A stretch of 64,000 nt of DNA, from NCBI GenBank assembly GCA_945952415.1, contig CAMFIF010000004.1, positions 186,001-250,000 on the forward strand, read 5' to 3'. Each line of letters opens with the position of its first letter. The stretch's first letter is position 1. Under the pieces are notes generated by a model. It saw only the letters and a program-made list of their open reading frames with translations. It did not search any database and had not been told where the DNA came from. Below are positions 63,993 through 64,000 of the stretch, piece after piece. Both the position numbers and the translations under genes were made by a program. The stretch comes from an uncultured Rhizobium sp. (lineage in GTDB: Bacteria; Pseudomonadota; Alphaproteobacteria; Rhizobiales; Rhizobiaceae).

Positions 63993-64000
63993 ATGGATAT
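63993..64000 (+). CDS. sdhD: Succinate dehydrogenase membrane anchor SdhD (partial, first codons)
   Basis: An ATG at 63993 follows GAGGACGATTTGACA and starts Met-Asp before the window ends. The position directly after sdhC and the Met-Asp start typical of rhizobial SdhD support the call. Confidence 0.65.

Noticed and set aside
1..64000. Mobile elements, CRISPR arrays, tRNA or rRNA genes
   Set aside because: I saw no transposase, integrase, inverted-repeat-flanked element, spaced repeat array, or tRNA T-loop pattern in any intergenic gap.

Overview
This window is a gene-dense, high-GC stretch of chromosome from an alphaproteobacterium, most likely Rhizobiaceae (the Rhizobium/Agrobacterium/Ciceribacter group). 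The reasons are the blocks ffh-chorismate mutase-rpsP-rimM-trmD-rplS, dapF-mtaB-ftsY-ispZ-DUF2585, ccmABCDG divergent from acnA, hemC-hemD-mitofilin-hemY divergent from tsaD-gpsA, an IalB-family protein, DUF2794, and GTG starts with ATGA stop/start overlaps. It is mostly core genome. I saw no rRNA, tRNA, CRISPR array, insertion sequence, phage gene or attachment site.

Layout. 0-6 kb: ftsK (chromosome segregation), a LolA-type lipoprotein carrier, xthA, then an orphan response regulator with a cyclic-nucleotide-binding protein, and a YkuD-type L,D-transpeptidase. 6-10 kb: leuC preceded by a 40-codon small ORF, then a three-gene operon of amino-acid-type binding protein, permease and methyltransferase with no ATPase gene. 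10-19.5 kb: translation and protein-targeting genes (rplS, trmD, rimM, rpsP, ffh), a metallo-beta-lactamase-fold protein, dapF, mtaB and ftsY, so both SRP GTPases lie within 7 kb. 19.6-21.6 kb: a likely accessory copper module, a small Cys/His/Met-rich exported protein plus a Tat-exported multicopper oxidase with a Met/His-rich loop, between ftsY and ispZ. 21.6-29 kb: ispZ, DUF2585, the cytochrome c maturation operon, acnA, DUF1223. 29-44 kb: DUF2794, a BAX-inhibitor-1 protein, the ybbA-ybbP ABC pair divergent from tesA, thpR, phhB, a YkvA protein, IalB, rlmN, LysE, an SDR, argG, a Bcr/CflA efflux pump and an unknown protein. 44-54 kb: M3 oligopeptidase, PhoD phosphatase, typA, GNAT, ppa, DUF167, YggT and an MFS exporter. 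54-64 kb: the heme operon hemC-hemD-mitofilin-hemY-terB-GATase, then tsaD-gpsA-YciI-EVE-methyltransferase, a natural hexahistidine exported protein, sdhC and the first codons of sdhD.

I found no clearly undescribed multi-gene system. The observations most worth checking are regulatory or small: a perfect TTAA-N7-TTAA CtrA-type box upstream of the GNAT gene; a perfect TTGAT-N4-ATCAA FNR/FixK palindrome at the ccmB/ccmC junction and a one-mismatch copy upstream of acnA; the ppa terminator embedded in the antisense DUF167 gene; a leader-like small ORF before leuC; a 13-bp perfect hairpin between rpsP and rimM; and the copper module with its unfamiliar small protein. Start codons were moved from the longest open frame wherever a ribosome binding site, signal peptide or conserved N-terminus supported another choice.
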